From Musa acuminata AAA Group (taxonomy: Eukaryota; Streptophyta; Magnoliopsida; Zingiberales; Musaceae): 64,000 nucleotides of DNA. The stretch lies in NCBI RefSeq assembly GCF_036884655.1, contig NC_088335.1:44138501-44202500 (forward strand). The letters run 5' to 3'. This document shows positions 42,801 through 57,800 of the stretch, piece by piece (positions within the stretch are counted from its first letter, which is position 1; each line of letters begins with the position of its first letter). The notes below the pieces were generated by a model, which worked only from the letters and a program-made list of their open reading frames with translations, was not told the DNA's origin and searched no databases. A program made the position numbers and the translations under genes.

Positions 42801-43368
42801 TATATTATTCAATTTATTTATTATTCTTTATTTTGGACCGATTCAATCTTAGGTTGATTCGATATATTAGATTTATTCAATATAATGAGTTTGAAAAAGA
42901 AGTAGTTGATGCCGTACTTTTGTGATTTTTTGAAATTAAAAAAAATAAATAAAATGAACGATATCTGAAAAAAAATAAAATTAGAGATTTTTTAGAAAAT
43001 TAACCCAAAAAGAAAAAGATATTAAATTTAAATTAAAAATGTAAATATATTTATGAATCATATTTTTTCCTTGATTATAATTTTTATTACATAATTTAAA
43101 TTACTTGAGCTGCTCTTCCGCTAACGCCACGTGTCGCTAGGTGATCGCACCCGGGGCTGCGGCGGGAGGTGATCGGATCCCGCGGCCGTGACTTTTCTCG
43201 TCCGATTTATTTGTTTATTTATTTATTTATCTTCTATATTTTCGGTAACTATATTTTCCCCCTCGTCCCCTTTCTCGTTCCTCCCTCCCTCCCTCCCCGG
43301 CCTCGGATCGCGAATCCCCGGCGAGCGACCGACCGCCGGGAAATTTGGACTCCAGCGGAGGAGCTCCC
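39863..43368. other. AT-rich intergenic region, no gene seen
   Basis: This contains a pyrimidine-rich block at 40290-40490 and very AT-rich DNA (about 40500-43080). Blocks such as AATTTAAGCTAAAATTAAAAG at 42697 and the reverse-oriented TTCAGCTTAAATTAATC near 42229 suggest a loosely inverted structure between 42200 and 42760. The right end, GC-rich from 43100, is the promoter/leader of the TOM1-family gene, with a (TTTA)n run at 43206-43230. Confidence 0.5.
42170..42765. repeat. Loose inverted repeat, possible MITE relic
   Basis: The left side (about 42170-42300: AAAAATATTATA..., GCAAAAGAATGACACAATTGCAAC, TTTCAGCTTAAATTAATCAAAAATAAAAAAATCCAA, AAGAGTTGAATTAA) recurs inverted on the right (about 42655-42765: TTAATTCAACTCT, TTGGATTTTTTTTAATTTTTGGTTAATTTAAGCTAAAATT, TTGTAATTATACCATTCTTTTGTCAT). 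Arms are about 100 bp with mismatches and enclose about 370 bp of AT-rich sequence. Confidence 0.5.
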
Positions 43369-46300
43369 ATGGCGTCGTCGTCGGTACCGGCGCACGTGCT
43401 GCGTGACGGCTGGGATTGGTGGGAGGAGGTGAACAACTCGACCCTGTGGCAGGACCGCATCTTCCACGCCCTCGCCGCCCTCTTCGGACTAGTTTCCGCC
43501 GTCGCTCTCGTAATCCTCCTTTGATTATGCAAACTTATGACTCGATTTGGCCTTTTCCTCTCCGATGATCGATCATTTTCGTGTGTTAAGGAAGCAGTTT
43601 GTGTATGATAGGGTGTCTATCGATCAAGGAATTGGTACCTTTCGCTAACGATTTGTGGGGTTAGGCTTTGGTGGAACCGCAAATTTGAGCAAATTATAGA
43701 AATATATGAAAAGATAAAGCAAGTTTAGGTGCTTTTACTGCTTTGAACTGTATGCCATACGTGATGGTTGCAATGATGATGAAACGACATGCTATGATTC
43801 TTTCGTGTAGGGTTTACTAGAAAATTTTAACAAATTATAAAAAAATACACTCTTTAATGTTTTATGGCACATCGGTGACAAAATGCTTCTTGCTTTCTAA
43901 TTATTCTTATTCTGCTTGGTTACTGAAATAATCTAGTCTGCAGATACAACTGTTTAGAATCGAGTGCAGAGTACCAGAGTTTGGTTGGACAACGCAGAAG
44001 GTCTTTCACTTCCTGAATTTCCTGGTCAATGGTGGTAAGAATCTAGCTTTACTGATGTGCTTCACTCTAATACACTTGACGAGGAGGTATTTTATTGCAT
44101 CTGATTTCGCTATGGTTCTTGTCTTTGCAGTTAGATCGCTTATCTTTGTATTTCGTCGGCATATCCAAAAAATAAAGCCTGAGGTTTGTTACACATAATT
44201 TTGAACGCCATAGAACCTCTTGTGATGGTATTGAACTGTTATTATCTTACCGTACAGATCATTCAACATGTTCTTTTGGATTTGCCTGGTCTCGCATTCT
44301 TCACTACTTATGCACTCTTGGTACTATTTTGGGCTGAAATATATTACCAGGTATGTCATCAGTTTTTTCTTTCCTTTATTCAACGAAATATTTTTCTTTT
44401 TATATTAATGTTTAGTCAGCTAACTTTAACTGAAATGGATTCTCATGCAGGCACGTTCAATATCTATAGATGGCCTTAGACCATGCTTCTATACAATTAA
44501 TGCAGTGGTTTATGCCATTCAGGTAATGACATAGTTAATTGTGTATGTGGTAGACAGCATAAATCAGGGTCGGGCCTCATTTATGTAATTACAGATCAAT
44601 ATCTATTGATTGTATAAATACTTACTGAAACAAACATTCCTTAGTAATCAAAGGTTGAGATAGATTTATAGCCAAGGCATCTGATGGCATGGATGGTATT
44701 ACCTGCTTAAAAGAAAAGGCTCTAGAAAATTTAATTTACTTTTAAAGCATCATGACTTACTGTAACTTCTTGTTTATAATTTCTCAGAAATATGCTTTTC
44801 TTTATGAAGAGTTGATGTTCTGAATTGATGCCTTTATTAATTAGGATCCTTGGTCTCAAACATCACTTCTTTACTATTTGATGGGAATTAGAACACTTCT
44901 CATTTGTTTTCTACTAGATTCAATTCATATTGGCTATGTAGAAGCTACTGAAAACTGCCTTTTTTTTATTATAGTATGAGATGGTGAGAAAAAAGTTTAT
45001 AAAATAAATACAAAGAGAGTTCTATTAAATAAAGAAGTGCCACTAGCTGAGTAAACTAGGGAAATCTCAAACAAATTTTTAGGTTACGAAGAGAATCTAA
45101 GTTGAATAATTGATGCCAAGAACAGAGAATATATGATAGGGGTAGGGTTAAGGATAAGACTTAGATAGAAGTCCATCATAGTTTGAGAGATTCTATGATA
45201 AGTTGAGGAATTAGAAAAATAATCAGGATAGGTTACAACTAGTCATGTGGAAGTTATGAATGTAATGCAAAATGTCGGTTTTTAAAAGTGATGGTAGTGA
45301 AGCTATAATTGAAGGCTGTAGCGTGGATGGAGTTATTCGGACATTTGATTGCGGCATATATGTGAGTGCAAATGGGAGTATCACCGGAGAATTATCGATG
45401 AGTATTTTGTTGGTCGTGGAGCATAAATCTATCGATAATTTAACAAAATTCTTCAACTGTCAGGTGGCCTAATGTTAATCCTCTAAAGCTGATCCAATAT
45501 TCAAAGATGAAGAAAAGTTACTCAAGTGAGAGTTCTGCACAGACCTTAAAAGCTTAGTTGATATAGGATTCAGCGTTATCTAATTTAGCAAACTTCTGAA
45601 ATTTTCCTAATTTAGAACTGAGAACAGATTACAAGAAAGGAAAGTCTTAAGGTTTGCTTTAGGGACAATTCTTCTTGACACTGACAAGACAATGGAAAAA
45701 CTATGACCAATGGAGGCATAACATGTTATTGAAATGTGTGTTCTTTACCAAACTATAATTTGGTCCTACTTGACTCTTTTGCATGTCTGGATAATTGGAC
45801 TGGATATCATGGACTATTGTGAATTAGGACATCCTATTACAAAGTAAGTTGTGGAGATATTATATAAAATAATCATTTTCATCTAATAATCTTCCCCTGT
45901 TGTCTGTTCTTTTTTGATATTCATTTACAGTTATATTAAACATTAGGCCCAAGAGAACACTATAATTTTTGGTCCTAGCTTATTGGAAAAGATTTGTTCC
46001 TTTGTATCTCTATGAGAGTTTATGGTATTCTTTTCTGTACTGGCATGATGTTCACTCAGTTATTTGATCCACCTAGTCCTATCCTGTTACAACATGCTAA
46101 ATGCGCCATGGGACTTAAGCTTTTAGTGTTGGAACATAAGTCATTGTCATATAGGCTAGATGTCTTTCATTAGAATTGAAAGGAGGCGTTGCATGTATAC
46201 CTGCAAAACCTAGTAATACTAGGATGTCAACCCCTGTAGAACTTGAATCTACAATTGATGGCCTTAGAATATGCATGCACATCTTCTGTCATGCATCACT

Positions 46301-49300
46301 ACCCAGAAGTTGCAAGTATCTAGGCCAATGACCCTAGTTGTAGGCAATGGTCGTGTCTAGCATGCATGTCTCATTTCTGAAGCATATTGAAGAATCTGGT
46401 CTTTTCCAAGGCATTGTCTGAGAAGCAATAAAGTTTTGTCCTTTGATCATAAATAGTTCTACAGTCTGTTGGGGGTTTTATTAAATGCTCTCATTCTACA
46501 TTCTTGCTCAGCAGACATTTCCTTTGTCCACTCATATCAACCCTCACATACTCATACAGAACTTCAAATGAGCACAACTATACAAATGCAGGGGAGAGGG
46601 AGAACTGAGTACTTCCAAATTCTAGGATTATTGGAAAAAAAAATTGAAGCACACAAACACAAATGTACTTATGTGAGTGAGGGACAGAGTGACAAAATCC
46701 TAGGTATATTACAGAAAATGATTGTACTTATTCAAGTTGGTTTTCCAGGCTTCTGTGGATAATTGTAGCGGATTGGATAATATTCCTCGCACCGTCTTTG
46801 CTAAAAATCACTACCATGTTATGTTAATGTGTACTTGAAAGTTGAAACCATGGGCTTTAGTTATCATGACTAAAAGGAGAGTTGATCAAGAGATCAGTAG
46901 AAATGATGATTAGATTGAATGTCACTTTTTTATTCTGTTCAGAAGGTTGGCATGAGTTCCATGTTAGTTTGTTCTTTCAATTAATCTCATCATTTGTTAT
47001 GCACTAATATAGTCGCATGTAGCACCATAATATTTGTTTCAAGGTTCACCAATTTCGTGTACCAGTACTGATGTACAAGTCAGGCCTGGGACCAGTGTTG
47101 TATTGGTGTATAGAGTGTCTGTCTGCGCATACCAAGTTTTGGAAAAATCCTAAAGAGGCTGAAAAAATAAAAAAGAAGAAACTGTCTGGTACAGAGCATA
47201 TATCATCCTGTACCCTGTGGTACTGACCCTGCACCGATCGTATTGCCCGGTTTACATTGGTCTATGTACTGGTAACATGTGGGACTAATAAATTTTGTCC
47301 CTGATGGTATTGCAAATCTTGATTTGTTTATCATCATATGAAGTCGGTATATTACCTGTAAAGGTGTGCTACATGTTCATGGCAAGTTTTGGCGAATCCT
47401 ATCTTTTAGCATTTTTAATGCATATGTAGTTTTCTTTCCAAGATCCATCTTTGACAAATGTGATGGAAAATGTACTGAGCTTCGGTACCTTTTCTCAGTC
47501 CCAAAGTTAATTTTTTTGCTTAGTGTTAGCATTTTGGGGCCTAAGAGACTAAAATGAGTTTTTTTTATTATATTTTTTATAAATTTCTGCAGTTTGTTCT
47601 TTGGTTTCTCTTATGGTGGGAGCCTATCCAAGCTATGATTATCCTGTCCAAGATCTTCTTTGCAGGTTTTTGTCCTAAACACTTGGATTTTATGTAGTTG
47701 ATTCTGAATTTTATGAAATGGGTTGTTTTACTATTTTGTAGGTGTTTCATTGTTTGCTGCCCTCGGGTTTCTTTTATATGGAGGGAGGTGTGCTATTTAA
47801 CTTGTTCTTTTGTACCAACATTTTTCTGTTTATTTGACTCACTCCTATTATCCTCTGTGAGTCATGTATCTTTAGTAGAATTTCTGCTTTGATGTATTCA
47901 AAGTACTAATGCATATCAATGCTCAAATAGGCAGTCCTGTATTGAAGAAGCGTTACCCAGTTGAAATGTTCAATATACATAAGATCTATTATCATGAATC
48001 ATCATATGAATTTAATGTTTTCTGCATTTGTTTGATTACATCCTTGAAAACCTCCCTCAATAAGTTTAATAAATGCACATTCTGTTATTAAGGCTTTATG
48101 CTTGTTGTTTTGGAATTTGGTTAGGTTATCATTCTAAATATGGATGTTTTCTACTTGTGCTCTTTCTGAAATTTCACTTGATACTTCTTTACTAAAATGA
48201 AACAAGTGCACTTCTTAGTTTTTATTTTATTTTATGATTTTCTGCCTATTACATATTGTTGAACAAATATCGATGGAAACTCATGGCAAATGCTTTTAAA
48301 ATGATTGCCGAATTCGGTTATCTGAGTTCAATGTTGTTTAAGAAGCATGTGAGCCAGCAAGACTTTGGCATTTCTTATTAGATTAGACGAAATACTCTTT
48401 TTCTTACAACAATTGCTATATTTTTCTTTCAATTTTATTTTTTCTGCTCTCTTTTGTTTAATTGCTTGTTTATGCCTTAAATTATTCATTTTAGAAACTC
48501 AATGCATGTCATGCGAGTAAAGGCTGAAATAATTAATTTGAACTAACAGAAAATCTTCGATATATAAGGCTGAAAATCCATATGATAGGCTCATTGGAAT
48601 TTATGATTAACTAGGTTACCAGTAAGAGTTTTCTTACTCTTAAATGCTGTAAAATAACTGTTAAAATAAAAAAAGGGATAATCCAGAGTATAAGGTTTCG
48701 CCAATGCAGGGTTTGGAGAGAGTTAATCTATGCAACTTTACCTGGGTAGAAAAACTGTTTTCATAAAATTTGAAATATTAAGTTAAAATAATCACTACAG
48801 ACAGGTTTAACAAAACTAATGTGTATTATCAGGTTTTCTTCTGTGATGTATAGTTATTTATAAGATGGAACTTGTTGAGTGATATTTTATATTTGGTAGG
48901 CTCTTCCTAATGCTGAAACGCTTCCCTGTCGAATCAAAAGGACGGCGGAAAAAGTTACAGGAGGTATATTTTGACTTTCTTAATGCTCTGTGTGAGACTT
49001 TGGCTCTAGATGAGTTTGGCTGCAGTTGATTGAGTGAATGGGGTCTTTTTCAGGTTGGCTATGTAACCACCATCTGTTTCTTATGTTTCCTGTTGAGGTG
49101 TATTATGGTAAGTGTGAATATTATATCTCATTTTTATGTGAACTAAAATTGATATGTTGATCTAGTAAGTTCTTATTTTATTCAATGCTTCACAGATGTG
49201 CTTCAATGCCTTTGATAAGGCTGCAGATCTTGATGTTCTAAACCATCCAATTCTGAACTTCTTATTTTATCTGGTATGATTCAAGTCTTAGCTACATTCT

Positions 49301-51412
49301 AACATAGTTGAGGCAGTTCCTTTATAGGCAACAATTTAGTATTGAAGTTTAGCACGTTTTCTCACATCTGGTGTGGCATAACTCCGTGCTTTTAAGTGTC
49401 TATCTATATCTGAAGAGGTATACTGCTTTAACTGTTATTTTTTTCTGTGTTGGCAAGTCCCATAATGGGATTAAGATGGTAGTCGGGAAATATCTAGTGT
49501 TGAAGCTTGTCCATCATCTGGCTATGGTATAATGGTTGAGTGCCTGAAGCGAAGATGCAATAATTCTTATTTTAGTGTTACATATTATCTGATTTCATCT
49601 GACAATTCTCAAAATATTATGGCATGAGCTTGAGATCAGGTGACTGATAATTATCAACATTGGCTGTTAGTATCAACTTAAGAGATATCTTCATTTTGTT
49701 GTTGCATATACCAAGAAGAATTTTTTGTTTTATTGGACTTATAAAAGCTCAAATCTAGGTGTCACTCGTTGTGTACAACAAAGTTATTTAGCTTTTTTTT
49801 CCTCCCTCTTTTAGATTCTTGCAAAAAGCAAGTAATAATTTTAACTCTAATGTCATCAATTTTTCATGTGGTGTGTACAGGCTAGATAATTACCTTGAAG
49901 CAGGCAGTTATTCTTTATGGTTATATTTCATATCATCTAGGGAAAGACAAACAAATATATAAGCGTGGATATGGCAAATGCTTGGGTGAAGGGGGTTTTC
50001 ATAATGATGTTCCACTCTTGGTTCAGTCATAATGCTCTGACAAGTCCTGGAGTAGTTTGATACTCATAAGAGAGGATTGATACTCATAAGAGAGGATTGA
50101 GCAGTGTTTCTGCTATTGATTTAACTATTTGTTATCCAATTTTTCTCTCTTTTATTTGGGAATTTTGCTTTCCATCTTAATCACTTAGTTCAATCTAACC
50201 ATTGCACATATTTTACATTTTCAATAAACTATATATAAGGTTGGCATATTTTTTAAGTTGTATTATAGCAAGCTCTCGTGTGTGAAAATCATAAAGTCCT
50301 TTTCCTAACTGGTCCCATGTCCAAATAAAAAAAAAAGATAATTGCTAATGACTTAATGTATTACAAGCACATTCGTGGTATTTAGGTGCATATTATGGTT
50401 CTAGGTCACCACATGTGCAGTCATCATTTGGTTTAAATAGGACTTTTCATTTATAATTAAATAATTCAGCAACACTTCATAATTTAGAAATTGGGCATAT
50501 TTAGAAATGTCCTATATGCATATTAGAACCTGTTCAAGCGATAAACAATAAACAATGGTGAACTTTATACAGACCATACTTTATTGTCATGTAATATCTT
50601 TTTAGACAATTAAAATGTGGAGTAAAGAAGGGAACAAAACATATGATAACATGGTTCTTATATCCTACCAATGCAGTTTTCGTCACATAATCTGACTTTC
50701 TGGAGTATCTATGCAATTACTGAGGCCTCTATAGGCATATCACATCCTGCCTTCATGCAAGTCAGTCAAAAGAACTGCCCTGCGATAATGATTCCGCATT
50801 TTCTTATTCTAGGACACATCAAAGGATTTCTTCATGAATTTGCATGGACAAGTTACTATTTTATGTTTCACTTGTCAGGAGAGAGAGTTTTAACTTTCAT
50901 GCTGACAGTAGTCAATAAGTCAGTCTCAAATTAGTTATTACTGAAGTCTTTTATGCCTCTTACCTTTGGGGGGGTTAACCTACACAATTTTGTGGTCATT
51001 GTTAAGAATAGTAACCACCACTTTTAGGGGGAATTCTACTGCTCTTGAATGTGGTCTCAGATTATAAATGGAAGTTGTTTTATTCCTCAAAAAGTTCAGC
51101 TGATGGTTTTGCTAAGCCAAGATATGAACTTGTCATTCATGTTTTATCGAAGTGTAACTTGTCGTAGACTTCTAAGGTAAATGTGTAGACTTGTAAAACT
51201 GCATATGATTCCACATCAATCTATTAATTTTTACTCTCGTTTTCTATTGCCTTATCTGACATAATCAGACATGCTAAACATGTATCACTAATCTATTTTA
51301 ATTTTGCGAAATTTTGCAGCTTGTTGAAATTCTCCCTTCGTCTCTGGTTCTTTTCATTTTAAGGAAACTGCCACCTAAGCGCAGGATTACCCAATACCAC
51401 CCAATCCACTGA
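43369..51412 (+). CDS. TOM1/TOM3/THH1-family multi-pass membrane protein
   Basis: Eleven coding exons: 43369-43509, 43944-44034, 44131-44183, 44258-44350, 44451-44522, 47593-47665, 47742-47787, 48900-48963, 49054-49107, 49196-49273 and 51320-51412. They total 858 bp, 285 residues, with all introns GT-AG and in phase. The N-terminus has [18 protein letters not shown]. Family landmarks are [61 protein letters not shown] and the C-terminus [12 protein letters not shown]...QYHPIH. About seven hydrophobic segments are expected. Arabidopsis TOM1 and TOM3 are tonoplast proteins that tobamoviruses recruit for RNA replication. Their normal plant role is poorly known. Which paralogue (TOM1, TOM3 or THH1) this is cannot be settled by eye. 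Confidence 0.93.
47045..47275. repeat. GGTAC-rich dispersed repeat in intron 5 of the TOM1-family gene
   Basis: CGTGTACCAGTACTGATGTAC, GGGACCAGTGTTGTATTGG, TGGTACTGACCC and TTGCCCGGTTTACATTGG are variants of a motif also seen at 35640-35720, 55700-55860 and 61190-61290. Confidence 0.45.
50058..50101 (+). repeat. Perfect 20-bp tandem duplication
   Basis: GATACTCATAAGAGAGGATT occurs twice head to tail with no mismatch, in intron 10 of the TOM1-family gene. Likely a recent slippage duplication. Confidence 0.8.
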
Positions 51413-54321
<2,909 letters not shown>

Positions 54322-54873
54322 TGCATGCCTACCATATCATTTGATCCATTCTGTATACTATTGCTTTGAATAAACACGATGTCAAGTGTAAGTACACAAC
54401 CGAGAAAGATCTGTCAATGTTTAAGTGTTCAATAAGATATTCCATTATTACTCATTTACATGTTAAATGTTTGAAAGGATGATCATATTTTTCAAAAAAA
54501 TATTAAATAATTTAATTAATAAAATTTTGATAACTACTTTTAAAGCTTATAAATATTAATTATATAACTTTAATAACTAATAAAATTATTATTATATAGC
54601 TTTTAAAGCATATAAATATTAATTATAGTATATATATATATGTAGGGGTATATATGCAAGTTTTTTGATTGCCTAGGGATATGTTTTGTATAACTACATT
54701 TAGAGGGCTAAATTCGAAACATCAGTAATTTTGGAGAGAACATGAAATTTAGATTATTTTGGGGGTCTTTTAGCATATTACGCCGACCAAAGAATTTACC
54801 CACCGCCTTTCGTCGAAGAAGACTCGAAGTTGGTTCATCGTGTCTACCGTTTCCACCACCTGGCTCCGGCGAA
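54322..54873. other. Short spacer between peroxidase and adenylate kinase
   Basis: Only 552 bases separate the stop of one gene from the start of the next, both on the plus strand. It is AT-rich with a (TA)n run at about 54629-54641 that may act as the TATA region of the adenylate kinase gene. Confidence 0.5.
54369..54374 (+). terminator. Probable polyadenylation signal of the peroxidase gene
   Basis: AATAAA 48 bases after the stop codon. Confidence 0.5.
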
Positions 54874-57800
54874 ATGGATGCCGTCAGTCGCCTGTGGAGA
54901 GGCTGCGCCGCGGTCTGGTCTCCCGCGAGGATGTGGCTGTCGTTGGCGATGGGCGCTAGGTTTTCGACCAGCCTGGCCCGCCTGGGGTCGCCGATGACGA
55001 GGGATCCCGATGGCCGGGGCGTGCACTGGGTGTTCTTGGGGTGTCCAGGCGTCGGGAAGGGAACCTACGCTAGCCGCCTCTCTCAGCTCCTCGGGGTGCC
55101 TCACATTTCCACCGGTGATCTCGTCCGCGAGGAGCTCGCCTCCTCAGGGCCCCTTGCTCAGCAGGTAATTTCGTTGGCGTGCGCTTGTCTTAGCTAAAGA
55201 TTGCTCATTTATATTGTTTCTTTTTTTGTTGTTCTGTGCACGCCGTCTATGAACTGGAAATGTAGTGGTTTTATATTCTAATGGGGGTTGCTTACGTTTT
55301 GGATTATTAGAGGATGGGGAAGTTGGTTTACGTCTAGTTGCTTGGTTAATGCTGGCCATGAAAATAGTTGATGGGATACCAATTAGTGAGCATAACAATT
55401 GCACCAAATTTGCATAAGAGGTGATGATTATGTTTGATTACTGATTGAGACATCCTTTGGCATGTAGCAGCAGAACCATTCTTTATAACTTGTATTTAGT
55501 AATTTGTTACAATGGTCCACACTGGATGAACAACAAAATCACAAATTCTTTTTTCCCCAAAAATAACCAACTTTTGGCCTTTTTAAAATGAATCATCTTT
55601 TCATATGCTTTTCCACAACAAAGGACTAAGAAGGAAAGGAGAGAATGAAACAATATTACCAGCTTGAACTTGGTTCCATCCCTTCTTCATTTTATGATAT
55701 TAACAAGGTTTGTCGTACCACAGCATACCACTTGGTATGGGCGGTACATCAGTATGCTTGCATGTATCATGTTTCGGTATGCTCAGAACGGCTCGGTATA
55801 ATTTGGTACGTACCATACTAACAGCTGGTCGGTATATCGGTACGGACTGGCAAGACAAACCATGGATATTAATGTCAAGTTTTGTTGCTAAAGACCTTCT
55901 GATGGTCATTATAATCATCCACTAGTGGAAACGAAGAGAAAGGCTTCATCAGATACCAACTTGATCATTCAAGTTGCCACTGTAATGTAATGAAAAAAAA
56001 AACAAAAAAGAAAAGTTAACAGTTTCTCACAAGTCCTAGGGTAAAAGAACAAAGACATTTATTGCTTAATTGGGCAAGTATTGTGCCTAATTAAGTGAAA
56101 TAAGAACATCTTCCATTGATACACAAATAAAAGAGGAACACAAAAGTAATGTGGTTATCATTGATGGGCGGTACTATCTTTGGTGCCCCAAGTGATATGA
56201 ATGGTTTGTCTATCAATGTATTTTATTCATATCACTAGTGTAGCAAGTTTACAGTTATCGATTTATTTTAATTTGTAGAATTCTGATGAATTCATGATAC
56301 AATACAGAAGCAATAACTGAAAGATCATTGGCATACTACTAGCCCTGGTTGATTAATAAACCATCCAAGTAAAACCATGTTTTAAAAGTGCATAATTCCG
56401 TCAGTTCATGCTAGTTCATCGAGGCTGCAGTAGTCTTTGTCGAAAACCTAATTCTTGGAAGGAAGTAATAACTGTTATTTGCAAAAAGAAAAATTAAAAT
56501 CCAACAACTTTATAAGTTCCTCATAGGCAATGTCCCAGCTTTCTAGGTAAAACTGGCTAATCAGCATCCATTTATGATCCAATATTATTGATGTCAATTG
56601 CTAACTGTTGATGCACTTTACTGCTTTTTCTAATGAATATCTGTCTTTGGTCATGAAAATTACCATTCAATATTAGCTTCTGTGGCACAATTATGTTAGT
56701 GCTGTAAAAATAAATCTGGTGTGGAAGTTGAAAAATCAATTACTTATTCTTGTCATGACACAGGTTGTCTTTTTCCTTTTTCCTTTTAGCATGAGGCTCT
56801 AGAAATATCAAAAGAACATTTACTACATAGAGAAATTTTAGTTAGGTATTCTGTTTAGAACTGGATAAATTTGACATAAATAATTCTGTTAACATGGTGA
56901 ACCTTGTGCTAAAATAAGGCTGCCCGTTCGTTACATAAGAGTGTCAGATGTTTGAGTTGCAAAAGAAGCTACATGCTTGCAAAGATAAGACTACACATTG
57001 CCCCCTACCTAGATTTTCACGTTCGCAGGCTTGTAACTGGATCACCCTTACTTTTTCTAAAGAAAGTTGTAACATGTAATCGAATGGTAGATATACTATT
57101 TGAATTTTCAAATATACGCCTATGAGGGTGACAATAAACTAACTAGAAAGTGAAATTTATGTTGAACACTAATATGTCTTTGCATGCTCTAGACATGTTT
57201 TGGCTGTTCCATTCTTGTTCTTCGTATGTGGTAGGTACGGGCATCATAGGTTTCAAACTTTGTAGATTCTTGACTTTGACTCTTGGGAGTATTGGTAACT
57301 GTTTGGTGGATACTTTCTAGAACATGTTACTATATTGATTTTTTCACAAAATAGCCTAAGTCAATTGATTATTGTTTATAGAGGTAATAGCATATGTTGA
57401 GGATGAGAGAGCATCTTGCGGGAAACTTGACATGGATTTCATCATTAATCATTCATTATTGGGTTAAATCAAAATGAAATCACTTCAGTGGAAAAAAAAA
57501 TCATCTTTTGTTTTGACCACTATGAAGTATCTATTGCTATAGTGTTCTAGATAGGCCATAGGCAAATTATTTTGTTGTCAATTGATAGAAGCTGAGAGTT
57601 GCAACTTTGTTTCTAGAACTGTCAACTTTATATTCCTCTCCTCTGTTAATTCATTCTACATTTTCTGCAGCTGAAAAAATCTAGTTTCGATAGTGTTTAC
57701 TTGCTGATATAAAATTAATAGGCTACATATCTTATAGTTGGGTGGAAATCTGTTCCTTCAGAGTTGTATTGTTGCCCCTTTCTATCTCAGATTGCCATAA

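Noticed and set aside
55710..55925. Overlapping frames on both strands
   Set aside because: Produced by the palindromic GGTAC-rich repeat.
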